DNA from: Viscum album
Lineage: Eukaryota; Streptophyta; Magnoliopsida; Santalales; Viscaceae
Assembly: GCA_963277665.1 (NCBI GenBank)
Contig: OY728153.1
Coordinates: 274,138,250 to 274,202,249, forward strand
DNA: 64,000 nt
Reading direction: 5' to 3'
Shown: piece by piece, positions 23,790 to 37,369 of the stretch
How positions within the stretch are numbered: the stretch's first letter is position 1
How the letters are laid out: the number at the start of each line of letters is the position of its first letter
Program-made: the position numbers and the translations under genes
Notes under the pieces: model-generated
Database searches by the model: none
The model's input: only the letters and a program-made list of their open reading frames with translations
Told to the model about the DNA's origin: nothing

Positions 23790-26700
23790 ATTCCTCGAAT
23801 TTTTTCATTTATAAAGCCCACCAAAAAGATGTGGGTGGTTGTTCTTCATAACATCCTCAGGTTCCCATGTTGCTTCCTCTATATTCTGGTTTTTCCAAAG
23901 AACCTTTACTAGATGAGTTTTCCGATTTCACAATACCTGCTCCCTTTCTTCAAGAATCCCGATAGGCTCTTCAGAGTATGATAAATCAGGTTACAGTTCT
24001 ATTTATTCATATGTGAGTACATGCATTGGGTATGACATGTATTTATTCAACAATGACACATGTAACACATCATGAACTTTGGAAATACTTGGTGGCATAA
24101 CTAAATGGTAAGCTACAGCTCCGATTCTTTGCAGAATTTCAAATGGTCCGATGTACCTGGGGATCATTTTCCCCTTCTTACCAAACCTTAAGACACCCTT
24201 CCATGGAGATACTTTTAAAAATACATGATCTCCCTATTGGAATTCCAAATCCTTTCTCTTATTGTTAGTATAACTCTTCTGCCTTCTTTGGGATTCTTTT
24301 ATATGGGCTTGGATTGTCTTCACCTTTACCATGGACTCTTCAATAAGTTCTGGGACTATACTTTTTCTCTCACCAACTTCATCCCAACAAGTTGGAGTTT
24401 GACATATCTTTCCATATAATGATTCATATGGAACCATTTTAATACTAAAATGAAAACTATTATTGTATGAAAATTACACCAAAGGAAATTATTGATCCCA
24501 CATACCTTGAAAGTCCAGAGAGCATGATCTCAGCATGTCTTCTAGAGTTTGAATAGTCCTTTCAGACTGTCCGTCAGTTTGAGGGTGATAAACAGTACTC
24601 ATATGAAGCTCAGTATTCAAAGCCTTATAGATACTTTTATAGAATTTTTAAGTAAAACATGGATCTCGATCAGACACATTTGATAGAGGTGCACCATGAA
24701 GTCTTACAACTTCATTAATATAAAGTCTTGTCACGCGCTTAGGTGATAAATCCTCTCTTATTTGAAGGAAATGTGTTGATTTTGTGAGACGATCAACAAT
24801 TACTCATATTGCATCATTCCTTCTCAGTGTCCTTAGTAGTCTGGTGGAAAAAATACATCATAATTTTATCCCACTTCTACATAGGAATAGGTAGAGGTTA
24901 CATCACTCCTTTGGGACATTGTCTCACTACCTTCACATGTTGACAAACTAGACACCTTGACACGTAGTCAGTAATTTCATGCTTTATATTATCCCACCAA
25001 AAATGTTCCTTCAAATCTCTATACATCTTTGTGTTACCCGGGTGTATATAGAAATTTGAGCTATGATCATCATCTAATAGTTCCCTTTTTATCTCTAGTA
25101 CTAATGGAACATATAACCTCTTCCCAAATTTCAGAACTACTTCCTCATACACGAATTCTACTAATCTCCCATCGTTGACAACATTAATTTTCTTCTGTAG
25201 ATTCTCATCATTAGATTGAGAGATTTTTATCTTCTCTAGTAAATATGGTTTAGTAATAATTTGAAAAAGGAAAGATGTTTCCCCTTCCTTAACAATTCCT
25301 ATATCCTTTTTTACTAGATCCATGAATATAGGATCTCTCTCAATCCTCATTTGAGTTAGAAGTCCATGATCTTTCCTGCTTAATGTATATGCCAACTTAT
25401 TTTCCTTTCTTGGGTGGTAGTGTATTGAACAATTGTAATCTTTGAGTAACTCAAGCCATTTCCTTTACCTCATGTTGAGTTCTTTCTGTGTGAAAATGTA
25501 TTTCCAAATCTTGTGGTCTGTATAAATCTCACAACTTTCTCCGTAGAGATAATGTCTCCATATTTTCAAAGAAAAGAATACAGCTGCTAACTCAAGATCA
25601 TGAGTTGGATAATTTTTCTCATGATTCTTCAACTTTCTTGATGCATAAGCAATAACTCAAATTTTTTTCATAAGGACGCAACCCAATCCATTCTTTGATA
25701 CATCACTGTATATTAAAAATCCATCACTTCCAGATGAAAGTGTCAAAATTGGAGCATTGAACAATATTATTTTCAATTACTCGAAACATTATGTACATTC
25801 TCATGTCCACAAAAACTTAACTCCTTTATTTGTGAGCTTGGTTAGTGGGTTATCCAGTCAGGAAAAATTCTGAACGAAACGCCGATAGTAACCTGCTAAA
25901 CCAATAAAACTGCATACCTAAGTTATGTTTTTTTTGGTGTGGCCCATTCTTGTATTACCTTTCTCTTTGCAAGATCAATGAGGATTCCATACTTAGAGAA
26001 AATATGGCCTTATAAAGAAACTAATTGAAGCTATAATTTTCACTTACTAAATTTCCCATATAATTTGTTTCTTCTAAGAGTTTTCAGAATAATTTTCAAG
26101 TGATTATCATGGTCTTCATAGATTTTTGAGTATACCAAGATATCATCGATGAATACTACAACAAATTTATCAAGATATTCCTTGAAAAATCTATTCATTA
26201 AATCTATGAAAATAGAGGGTGCATTTTTCAGTCCAAAAGGCATCACTGTAAACTCGTAATGCCTATACCTAGTTCAAAATGTTGTCTTAAGAATATCTTC
26301 CTTTTTCACACATAGCTGATGATATCTAGATCGAAGGTCGATCTTCGAAAATTATTGAGCTCCATGAAGTTGATCAAATAAATCATCAATCTAGGGTAAA
26401 TGATACTTATTATTTATTGTAATAGCATTGATTTCTCTATAATCAATGTATAGCCTCATGGATCCATCTTCCTTCTTGACAAAGTGGATAGGGGATCCCC
26501 ATGGAGAAACACTAGGTCGAATAAATCCCTTTTCACTAAATTTCTCTAGTTGTTTCTTTATCTCCACTAATTCCATGTTGGAAATTCTATAGGGAGTCTT
26601 TGATATAGGTATTGAACCAGGAATTAAATCAATAGAGAACTCAAATTCCCACTCTGGAGGATGTCCAAGTAAATCCTCTAGAAATACATTAATGTATTCT

Positions 26701-27272
26701 TGAACTATGTAAACATATTCAATTTGAATATTTCATTCCTCACACATATATATTGGGTTCTCTTCCTCTCCAATAATTCCATTTAATAGAGCTATTGGGG
26801 GTGGGCCTAGATAAGAATCAGATGTCAAGGTCTCTTCTCTAAAGATAAGAGATTCTACACCATTTTCAAAAATTATAACATCCTTTTTCTTGCAATATAT
26901 CTTTACATAATAATTTGAAATCCAACTCATATCAAGAATTATATCAAATTAATTCATTGGTATGATGATAAGGTTTTCAACTAAAGCACTTTTTTGTGTC
27001 ACGAGGGATACAAGTCGACATGCCTTTTTTGCAATGATGCATCCCCTTGGAGTTTTGACTGATAACTCCTTTATTAAATCAAATTGGACATGTCTAATTT
27101 TTGTGGATAAATGAGAAGATATAAATGAATGTGATGATCTAGAATCAAATAAAGTGTTGGCTAAGTTTGAGGAAACAATTAAAGTACCTGCCACCACATC
27201 ATTAGGAACTTCAAATTCCACGGTTATAATTGCATATGCTCTCCATTTCTCTCTTGGATTTTTCTGAGGCAT
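23790..27272 (-). pseudogene. pol of gypsy element 1: protease, RT, RNase H, integrase, chromodomain-like tail
   Basis: Protease (27272-26949): the active site reads LFDSRSSHSF, where the family has DTG, so it is altered. RT (26580-26040): 'SPWGSP' and 'DYREIN' are followed by the catalytic box FIDD (26142-26153) within '[12 protein letters not shown]'. RNase H lies near 25900-25396. Integrase: the HHCC zinc region ends 'CLVCQHVK' (25395-24898). In the core the first catalytic Asp appears as Tyr ('IMMYFF', near 24855), but 'SDRDP' and 'HPQTDGQSERTIQ' are kept near 24680 and 24580. The integrase C-terminus is at 24437-24234 ('CWDEVGERK'), and the chromodomain-like tail 'EEATWEPED' is near 23860. 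Stops and frame changes separate these blocks. It made the enzymes for copying and integrating the element in virus-like particles; it is inactive now. Confidence 0.85.
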
Positions 27273-27289
27273 GTTTCCTTGGAATTTAG

Positions 27290-28256
27290 GACACTCATTT
27301 TCATAGTGTCCCCTCTCTCTATAGTTTTAGCATTGAACATCTTCAAATTGTTTCTTCCCCTTACATTCATGAGATAAATGACCCTTTTCTCCATACTCAT
27401 AGTAGACTCCCATTCATTTCAAGAATTTCCCGAGATGATTCTTTCCATAGTTCTCACATAATGGGAATTTATTCATTCCCTTTTTCTTCTTTGGTGCTTC
27501 ACCTTTCACTTTGTTATTAGAGTACCGCTTTTTATCATGGTTTCCCTTGAAAAAATTTGATCTAGAAAATTCCATATCTGTTTTGATGGAACTTGATACA
27601 ATTTCACCATATGATAAAAATGTTAGAGAAGCTAGTGCCCTTCAAATACTTGGCTTAATACCTTCAAATAAATGATCAATCTTGTCTACCGAGTCACGTA
27701 CGTAATCTATGGCATACCTTTCTAGCCTTGTGAATGTAGACTCATACTCTGCAACACTGTCTTCTTCCCTTTGCATTAAGCCAAGGAATTTCCTCTTCAT
27801 TTTGGTTCTTTGATCACGAGGTAAATATTTTTTGAATAATATTTCCTTAAAATTCCTCCATTCCATATCTTCTATTTCTTATTCCTCCATGGTATTCTGA
27901 ATTAAGGACCACCATTGATCAGCATCTCCCTTGAGACAATATACTTCCAGTACAACCTTTTCATTTTCATTGCATCTTAATGCCATGAATATATTTTCAA
28001 GGGACTTTATCCATTGCTCAGAAACCACTAGATTATAAGTCCCACTAAAAGATGGGGGATTATACTTCATAAAAATATCCAACACAGGTATGGAATGGTT
28101 ATACATTACAACATGAGTAAGTTGTCCCAATATGGCCATGATCTGATCTGCTCCAACATTGACTGTGTTGACTTGCTCAGTGGGGAGATCCATAACTTTC
28201 CCATGAGTATTGATTCCCCTTATTCTGTAAGTCTTCATTTCTAAATAATGGAACAC
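27290..28256 (-). pseudogene. gag of gypsy element 1
   Basis: The 125-residue frame 28256-27879 carries the gag start and the 'PPSFSGTYN...QWI' and 'KGDADQWW' blocks of the retrotrans_gag domain. It continues one frame over at 27866-27642 with 'WRNFKEILFKKYLP'. A zinc knuckle follows near 27345-27300 ('RERGHYENECPK'), with a stop after the first Cys and Tyr where the second Cys should be. Gag forms the particle coat and binds the RNA. At least two frameshifts make this a pseudogene. Confidence 0.8.
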
Positions 28257-28725
28257 ACTAGATTGGGGTATGATTCATAATGTATAATATTAACTTAACA
28301 AAATACATAGCATAAATTGAGATCCTATGCATGGCTAATCCCATAATCAGAAAAATGGTTTCTTTGAGGAATAATTTACATTTCAATCCTTCATAATAGT
28401 TTGTAAAGAAAACATGAATTTTCATAAGCATATAATCTAGGAGTTTCATAACCAAGAATGTAGCAAGGCCCATTATCGTGTACCAGGATACCCCAGGTCA
28501 AACCCGAAACTCCTTGTTGGAGCTTTCACTCCTAGGTACATCTATGCCAGAGCCACCTCTACCTTCTCCTATCCAGAAATGGATGTATTTTCTAGAAATA
28601 TTCACCTAATATATTCCTTACCAAAATTCCAGGATGTTCTTGTACGTTCATCCTAAAGTACTACCTTAGGGCTTTGTTCCTAATCTACATTTTCTAATCT
28701 AGTTTCCAAGTTTTATACTAAACTT

Positions 28726-28737
28726 CCTCTGATACCA
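28726..28737 (-). other. Primer-binding site (initiator Met tRNA) of gypsy element 1
   Basis: Minus strand 'TGGTATCAGAGG' lies two bases inside the 5' LTR, complementary to the 3' end of initiator Met tRNA except for the last base. Confidence 0.85.
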
Positions 28738-28739
28738 AC

Positions 28740-31700
28740 TGTAATGCCCTGACACCTCTAGACTGGAGTCGGGGCACTACTTGTTATATTGGCATGGTTA
28801 GAAAGAATTAAAATCTCTAAGGAACAATCATTTTAGTAGTCTTTAAGAAACTAGATATATATACGTTACTCAAAATACATTGTAAAAGTTTACAAAATAC
28901 AATACATAACGAAAACTAAAAACTGCATCCACAAGAACTCAATAAATGATCTCCTCTGGGTCACCTGTTGAAAGTAAAAAATAAAAGGGGTGAGCTCAAA
29001 TTCTCAATAAGGGTTAAAAATAGAAAAATCATGAATAAAATAATAAGTTATTTGTAATCAATCTGATATAATCAATATGGCATGGTGAATAGATGAAAAA
29101 CTCATGTCATTAATAAAATGAGAATGAAACTGCATCCATAGATTTTTTCACAGTGAAAAACTCATGGATAGTAAAAAATAATAATGAATAAATAAAATTA
29201 TTATTATTTGGACATCATTTATCTGGAACGTGAAACCATAATACTGTAAAAACAGTTTAGTTCTATGGGTAGAAACCCGTCTGATTTTTGGAAAAAAAAC
29301 TCGAAGGGTTTGTCGCCAACTAATCTGTCTCATGAGACCTACCGATGCATCGAGGGTCTATAGCGGGCCCCAAATCCCACTGCATGTACAAATAATTCTT
29401 TATTCATTGATTCAATACAAGATCAATATGGATTTTCAATATTCGTATCTAGTAGAGTATACAGATTCATCAGTATTTCCATAATTAAAATAACTTTCCA
29501 ATTAAAAACTATGTGTAAAATGGTATGCGGTCTAGAAAACAAAAATATACATGATATGATATTATGGATATTTAATATAAATATAATTTCAAATGAAAAG
29601 TGATCTCAAATGGTCATTAGGTACACCACATAAGTATTATTAGGTGCACAATAAAAATTTAGTCACAACAAAATAGTAGTTGAGACAAAGTATCTTACCA
29701 CAATGTAATCAGTTGAATCATATGACCAGAACTTAATAATCCTCAAATGAATCATTTAATAACATGAATATAAGTATAATAATTTTATTATATATAAAAT
29801 GTCAGTACACATATACCACATACAAGAAATAAGTGGCGAACAATGAAAATATCACAAAAATGAAAGTGAGTTGAGAAACCCCTTACAAACATTTCGGCAT
29901 GGTAACAAGTGTTATTGAGAGGGATTAATGAGAGGTAAAGGTGTATTAAATTATTTATATGTCACAAGGGCAGTATGTGGGAGGTTAAAAAACATACCCC
30001 ATCATTAGGAATATAAAATAAAAGGGCACGACATATGGGAGATTCTTAAACAAAAGTGCGAGAGAGGATCCCTTACCTTACATTCAAAGGTGTTCTTGTT
30101 TGTTCTTAATGACCTAAATAATCAAATTTAGCTTCATTAATTAATTATTACATAACCTTATAAAAATTTAATTGATATGGTATAACCTTATTATGTTTAT
30201 TAATGGCTTTTTTGATGAGTTTAAAAGATTCAATTTTATTGTTTTGGATGCATTTTCTTACTTGGTTTCATGAATTGTTTACTTATATTCATGAATGGAA
30301 GTTCATTTTAAATGTGGTTAAAAATCCATAATTTTTAATGTACATTATTAGTGACATTAAAGAGATATAAATTATATTATAATTATTCTGGTTATATACC
30401 ATGAGGATGACTCATTCGATGAGTTAAAAATAAACGCTTGGATTTGGCTTGGCAGTTTTGTGCACAATAAACTTGTTTTGTATTATTATTCCATATTATG
30501 AACTTGTAAAGATTCCAGAAAATTAATCAATATAAGATACATATATTATGACCTATTCCAACCATTGAAAAGGTTTCATTACCATTATTGAAGATAGTAA
30601 TGCAAATTGAAAACTCGTCTTCCTTGAGTGTGATAAATTTACACATCCCAAACGGTGTTTTCATTTATTGTATAAAAGAAGGGGAAAAGAGAGATTATGA
30701 TGAAATATTACATTAGAAAAATGAAAACACTATACATGTAAGGTACTATAATTATCATGTAATTTTTATGAGGGGAGGTGAGAAGGGAGAACAAAAGAAT
30801 TTAACTTTCTAAAAGAAATTGAAAGAAAAGAGAAGGAAGGTTCACCTCATGAGTACTCCTCCTTGAGAATATCTTTAAGGACTTTATTTTTGGTCTTTTG
30901 GTGAGACCAGAAGGTCTTGGAAGTGGGGAGAGGTCTTGGGGACAATATTTGGAATAATTTAGGCAAGGATTGAATCATTAGTGGTGTGGGAGGAAGAGGG
31001 GGTGACAGGTTGTTTATATAGTGGAGGGGAGATGAGTTTTCTTAATATAATAATCATTTATTTATTATTTCATCTCAAGACAACCAATAGTGAGTATTAC
31101 ATGAACAATAATAGTAATATATTCATGTGAATTTAAACCAATTGGGCTTACATCAGGAGATCATCATCAATGACTCAATAAATTTCTTATTTAGCATTTA
31201 TCGTAAGTTATCGTATTTTACTATTCATCAAAATTTTTAGTATTTTAGAAAAATCCCAAAAATTCACCCTAACAATTTATTGACATTTAGAATATAAAAA
31301 TGAAGTCCATTTCTTAAATATTATTTTATAAATATGATTAATTAAATATTTAATTAAAATAATTATTTAATCGAAAAATATAAACACTTAAAATATTCAT
31401 CCTCATTTTTAAGGTGCCTAAATTCATTTATACATTCAAGGGAATGGATACCATTTATAAGATTCATATTAATATTCCTAAGGCTAAGTCTCTATTCATA
31501 AGGGTAGGTTACTATTCATAAGTGTAGGTTACTATTCTCTGAAAATTATGTTAATTCTATCAGACTCTAATTATCATCTTGATCACCACCGTGTATGTTA
31601 GATTTTTAAAATTCAAATCACAGAGATGAAAAATATAAGTTTTATGGATAGGTTATGGATATATACAATAAGTAACCTTTTTTCCCATAAGGGCTCAGTG

Positions 31701-31771
31701 ATTCATGAAATATAGGCTATAAATAGAATTTATTTAAGAGAAACATACCATAAAATGTTTGGGGTGCTACA
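28740..31771 (-). repeat. Right LTR (5' LTR) of gypsy element 1
   Basis: The 3,032-base partner of 20739-23767 has the same ends and the same internal landmarks, including a minus-strand TATA box at 31013-31021 and the decayed minisatellite near 31460-31540. As 5' LTR it would have driven gag-pol on the minus strand. Confidence 0.9.
31013..31021 (-). promoter_or_regulatory. TATA box in the 5' LTR of gypsy element 1
   Basis: Minus strand 'CTATATAAA' is conserved at 23010-23018 in the other LTR. It is the probable U3 promoter. Confidence 0.5.
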
Positions 31772-31776
31772 ATTAT

Positions 31777-32559
31777 TCAAGGAATCTTTGGGAGAAGTAG
31801 AAGGAGTATCTCGATAACATGCCAAAGATTGATGGGAAATAATTTTAGAATATTATGAACATTAAAATTCAACCACTTATTTTATGGATGTAATATAACT
31901 CTAATTAATCCTTTCAAATACATTTAGTAAACTTGAACATCATGTTAGTACATAAATATTATTATTTTCACTATAATTTTTAAATTCTTCTAAAGGTTAT
32001 ATGTTCATTCCCCAATTAACCATGCATTTATTTTCAAATGTTCACTAATTTCCTTACTCTAGGGGATAGGATGAGTTGCTATAAATTAAAAAACATTTTA
32101 GATATGACCCTACCAAGAAATAAATATTTGGTTTGTTTCTCAAGGAGAAGTATCATTAATGTTGTAGCTGAGATAATGGTCATAGGGAAATGGGACAAGG
32201 ATCCTCTTATCCATAAATCAAAATACATCTAACAAATATCTAGTATTCATTTTACCCATGGAAGTTTATTTTTTTTATTATGGTTTTTTCTTCATTGTAT
32301 GTAAGGGTTGTGCCTTTTGTTTCTTGGTTTTTAGTACTATATTCAAGTTGGTATTCCCTAGGGTCCAAGCACTATGGGTTAAAAAGACTGAAGATTTAGC
32401 AAAAAAGAAACCTTACCCAAAATGAGAGGAGTGTCAACAATATGATTATCCTATTTTATACAAGTGATTTGATATTAGTGACCCTTATCTTTTGAATTTA
32501 CTTCCATGATCATTGCCTCATCATTTTCATTTTATAAATTACTACATTTTGATGAGTTT
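31777..32559. other. Unassigned sequence between gypsy element 1 and the satellite
   Basis: One short frame (32038-32232, plus, 64 codons) has no recognisable motif. The sequence should join to 20738 in the pre-insertion state, but I cannot name what it was. Confidence 0.5.
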
Positions 32560-35500
32560 TTTAAAATATTCTTGATACTTTAGGACAACCACACATAATT
32601 CATTTGTGACATGTATGAATTTTCCACAAATTAATATGATAGAAAATGTGTCTAGTATGACACAAAGTGTGTGTTTTCACATTAAAAAAGTGTCAATTTA
32701 CTCTAAAACATACATTATAGAGCCAAAACTAAGAAAATAAGCTTGTATTTTCTTGATATATTAATACAATGATCCATAATTTATTTTTTTATGTTTAAAA
32801 ATAAATTTCAAGTAAATTTGACACATAATGTTCCCGAAAAGACTCCAAGTTCATGTTCACAATAGAAAATATTATTTTAGTCTAAAATGTGATTCACATA
32901 GACAAAACTGAGAAAATGAGGTCATTTTTTTAGATAAATTAGTAAAATGATTTATAATTATTTTTAATGTATAGTAATTAAACACATGTCAATCCAACAC
33001 ATTATGTAGTGGTTATGATTCAAATAACATGTTTTCACATTAAAAGTGCAATTTTACTTTAAAACATGGGTCACATAGCAAAAACCAAGTAAATGGGATC
33101 TAATTGTCTTGATTATTTATTAAAATGATACATAGTTCTATTTATTAAATATTTATTGATTGAATGAATGTCAATATGACACACAATGTGTATGGTGTGA
33201 CTCAAAGTCAGTATTTTCAATATAAAAGTTTCATTTTAGTTTAAAATGCACGTCACATTTTCAAAGCTGATAAAACAAGAACATATTATTTTTAAACTTT
33301 AGTAAAATGATACATAATTTATTTTTGGTGTATGTGAATCAATTTAATATCAATCAGAAACATGATGTAACCAGTATGACTCAAAGTATGTTTTTTTACA
33401 TTAAAAAATGTCATTTTACTCTAAAACATGCATCACATATCCAAAACCAAGTAAATTATCTCTTATTGTCTTTATAATTTAGGACGAGGATCCATGATTC
33501 ATTTTTTATGTGTAGTAATAAACCAAACATCAATATAAAAAATTATGTGCTCAGTAGGTCTCTAAGTGTGTGTTTATAATAAAAAATGTCATTTCAGTCA
33601 AAAAATGATCCAAAAAGAAAAAAATTATCAAAAAAATATTATTTTCTTGATACTCTAGGAAAATGAACCATATTTCATTTTTGATGTCTGAGAATTGACC
33701 ATACATAAATCTGACACACAATGAGGTAAGTATGACTCATATCGTGTGTTTTCATATTAAAAGTGTAATTTTACTCTCAAACACTTGTCACATTTCCAAA
33801 AACTATCAAAAGAGGTCATATTGTCTTGAATATTTAATAAAATGATAAATAATTCATTTGTACCATGTTACAATCAATTTAACATCAATCTAATACACGA
33901 TGTGGTCGGTATGACTCTAAGTGTGTGTTTTCAATATAAAAGTATCGTTTTAGTTTCAAAAAGTGTCACATTTTGAAAACCAAGAAAACAAGATATAATT
34001 GTCTTCAAACATTAGGAAAATGACCCATAATTAATTTGTGATGTGTAGGAATTGACCACACATCAATCTAACACACAATGTGACTGTTATGGCTCAAAGT
34101 GCTTGTTTTTAAATTTAAAAAGTTTCATTTTACTCTAAAACATGTGTCACATAGACAAAACTAAGAAATGAACTTCTATTGTCTTTATACTTTATTAAAT
34201 TAATCTTTAATTCATTTTTTATGTTAAGGAATTGATTGAAATTCAATCTCACACATGATGTTCCTGATAGAACTATAAGTGTGTGTTCATAATAAAAAAT
34301 ATCATTTTAGCATGACACATGATTCACATATCCAAAACTAATAAAAAAATCTCAGATTACCTTTATACTTTAATAAAATGATCCATAATTCATTTTTTAC
34401 ATTTATGAATTGACCTTATGTCAATTCAATATAAGATGTGGTTAGTATGACCCAAAGAGTGTTTTTTCACATTAAAAGTTCAATTTTACTCTAAAAGACA
34501 CCTCACATATCTAAAACAAAGAAAAAAGGTCAAATTGTCTTGATACTTTAGTAAAATGATCCATAATTCATTTTTGATTTTTTTTAATCGACCAAAAATA
34601 AATCTGACATACGATGTGGCCGAAATGACTCAAAGTGTGTGTTTTTAATATTAAATTGACATTTTAATCTAATACATGTGTTACATATCCAAAACTGAGA
34701 AAATGACCTTTTATTGTCTTGAATATTTAGGAAAATTATATCTAATTCATTTTTGACATGTTATAGTTGACCAGACATCAATTTGATACATGATATGACT
34801 GATATGACTCAAATTGCATGTTTTTAATATAAAAGTTTCATTTTAGTTTAAAACATTTTTTACATTTTCAAAAGTGATAAAATGATCTCAAATTGATTTA
34901 AAAAATTAGGAAAATTATCCTTAATTCATTTATGATTCATAGGAATTGACTGCAATTCAATTCGACACACAATGTGGCCGGTATAACTCAAAGTACATGT
35001 TTTCACATTAAAAAAGTTTCATTTTACTCTAAAACATCTTTCTTGTAGCCAAAACTGATAAAATGAGCTTATATTGTTGTGGTATTTTATAAAAATGGTC
35101 CATAATTCATTTTTTATGTGAATTAATTGACCACATGTCCATTCAACACATGATGTTCCTGGTAAAACTCCAAGTGTGTGCTCACAATAAAAAATATCAT
35201 TTTTGTCTAAAACGTGATTCATATAGCCAAAACTAAGAAAACAACTATGATTGTCTTGATACATTAGTAAAACAATCCATAATTAATTTTTGAAATATAA
35301 GAATATACCACACATCAATTAAACACACGATGTGGATGGTATAACTTAAAGTGCACGTTTTCATATTAAAAGTGTCATTCTAGTCTAAAACAAGTATCAC
35401 ATATCTAAACCCGAGTAAAAAACTTGGATTGTCCTAATAATTTAAGAAATTAATCAATAATTCATTTGTGATGTATAGGAATCAACCACACATAAATCTA

Positions 35501-35815
35501 ATACACGATTTGTTCTGTATGACTAAAAATTCATGTTTTTACATTAAAAGTATTATTTTACTCTAAAACACACGTCACATAGCCAAAATAGAGAAAATGA
35601 GCTTAGATTGTAGTGATTCTTTAGAGCAATGATCAATAATTCATTTTTGACATATAATAATTTTTTGTACATCAATCTGAAACATGATGTGGATGGTATG
35701 ACTCATTGTGCATGTTTTCACATTAAAAGTGTCATTTTAGTATAAAACACGCATCACATAGCCAAAACCAAGAAAACAAGCTCATATTTTCATGATAATA
35801 TTGGAAAATTGATAA
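32560..35815. repeat. Satellite array: about 18 monomers of about 179 bp with a four-monomer higher-order pattern
   Basis: The block 'gatccataattcattttt' recurs at about 32596, 32769, 32949, 33127, 33309, 33490, 33664, 33843, 34021, 34199, 34379, 34559, 34738, 34917, 35097, 35275, 35453 and 35632. Spacings are 173-182 bases, mostly 178-180. Each monomer continues with 'caatctgacacacgatgtgg'-like, 'atgactcaaagtgtgtg', 'cattttactctaaaacatg' and 'cacatagccaaaactaag' blocks. Monomers are diverged, but types recur in order. A type with 'gttcc' and 'cacaataaaaaatat' recurs at 32769, 33490, 34199 and 35097. One with 'tttcaatataaaagt' or 'tttttaatataaaag' recurs at 33127, 33843 and 34738. The unit equals a plant nucleosomal repeat length. 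No coding role is seen. Confidence 0.92.
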
Positions 35816-36230
35816 TATAATTAATAACATAACTAATAGTATAACTAATAATATCATTAATATATTCATTAATTAAAAATATAATTTATCATATGTGGAT
35901 TATATATAACTTTATAATTATAATTTTATTTTATTTTATTATGAAATGTTGCTAAAACAAAAATTAGTTTTATTTTAGGGACACACTTTTGTACAAAGTT
36001 CGGTTGATTGTTAGAGAAATATTATTATAAGAGTTTTATTTTTTATTGGGTTATAATTTTTTTTGATTAATTACAAATATTACATTAATGTACATATTTT
36101 TTATGAAATTATTTAATGTAAATTTTGAATTGAAATGATAGTGCAATATGATATTTATATTGAGATTTTGTTTAATTATAATATTTAAACCATTTTCTCT
36201 ATAGTTTGTTTATTTCTAGTATTGTGTTAG
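35816..36230. other. AT-rich spacer, no gene
   Basis: Starts with short 'taataacataactaata' repeats (35815-35870), then T-rich sequence. No motif is recognised. Confidence 0.6.
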
Positions 36231-37369
36231 GGATGATTTAGGGATACATTTCTATGGTAGCTAGTATGACCTTTATTAGCACTAATAAAAGTATTGACAA
36301 AGATTAAATTTATCAGTGCTAAAATAAAGAGTTCGTAAAGGCCACACATTTTTAGGGTGCTTAGGTTGTTAGTTATTTTTAATAGTGACAATGCATATTT
36401 CTTGTTCTAACATTTCCCCTATATGCAGTAGTGATTATACATATATTTCATAATTTGGTTACTCATATTTATACTCACCAATTCAATAACTAATTTATAA
36501 TTTTCACAATTAAATAATAATATTTTTATAGTAAATTGTAATTTTCTTAAATCTTAGTGTTGTGTGTTAATAAATATATCAAGAATGATATTATTTTAAA
36601 CTAAATTTCCATGATGTTTACATGATGAAAATTATATAGATGTGCTAGATAGTGATGATCCTGTCATGGATGAGTCACATGATTATGTGTCACATGAAGA
36701 GCATGTCCAACATAATTAGCCAGATGCTCCACCACTTCCTATTATAGACAATCCACAATCACAGGTGATCCATTTAGAGATCCAAAACAGATATTTTAAT
36801 GATTCTACTTCATTCTCCCTTATATTTTTAGATTAGGATACATTGCTTACAAGCGACTAGAGTGTCTTTCAGTCGAAAATTTTTCCCAGTTAGGAGAAAC
36901 CCATTACACAACAACCATCTTATTCCTATGTGGAAGAGATTTATTGCCAACAACCTTTTTCCATCAATCCCGAAAAGGTACAAATGAGGAGACATTAGAT
37001 CTACCGCCTATCACAGAAGATGATGTGGAGATAGTGATAATGGATTATGCATATGAGGTGTGTATTATAGAGAATACACATCAAAAAGAAATATGTGGAT
37101 GCATTTTATATACACTAGGATGAGACATACATGTAAAAATGAGACAGTGACATAGACCAGAGTGATACATTTCTTGTTCATAAAATATTAATTGAGATTG
37201 ATGTAATATGTTTTTTAAAGTATCAGTCATATGTATATTATAATTAGTTAACATAATTAATAATAATAATAATAATTATTATTAATAAATAATTACTCTT
37301 TACTTGAACATTATTTAAAAAACCACTAATTAGAATTTGCATTCTCATTATTTATTTGGGGTACAATAT
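36231..37369 (+). other. Possible remnant of a DNA transposon
   Basis: Near 36270-36325 there are 'ttagcactaataaaag' and 'tttatcagtgctaaa', the inverted motif pair also found at 43331-43515 and 57540-57666. An acidic, open stretch near 36650-36760 ('DDPVMDESHDYVSHEEH') resembles the acidic block of the second gene in CACTA element B. Both hints suggest a transposon fragment, but there is no diagnostic domain and no boundary. The rest is AT-rich. Confidence 0.3.

Larger units (their letters stand above)
20739..31771 (-). mobile_element. Ty3-gypsy element 1, complete, chromovirus (Tekay/Del-like)
   Basis: Eleven kilobases are bounded by direct LTRs (20739-23767 and 28740-31771) and by perfect 5-bp target duplications ATTAT (20734-20738 and 31772-31776). 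Coding order on the minus strand is gag, protease, RT, RNase H, integrase and a chromodomain-like tail, which defines Ty3-gypsy. The C-terminal 'EEATWEPED' block and the very long LTRs point to the Tekay/Del chromovirus clade. Primer site and polypurine tract are in place. Gag-pol is broken by stops and frameshifts, and the LTRs differ at roughly a tenth or more of positions in the first 80 bases I compared, so it is old and inactive. Confidence 0.9.

Noticed and set aside
32560..35815. CRISPR-like array
   Set aside because: Repeats are contiguous 179-base monomers without unique spacers, in eukaryotic transposon-rich DNA.
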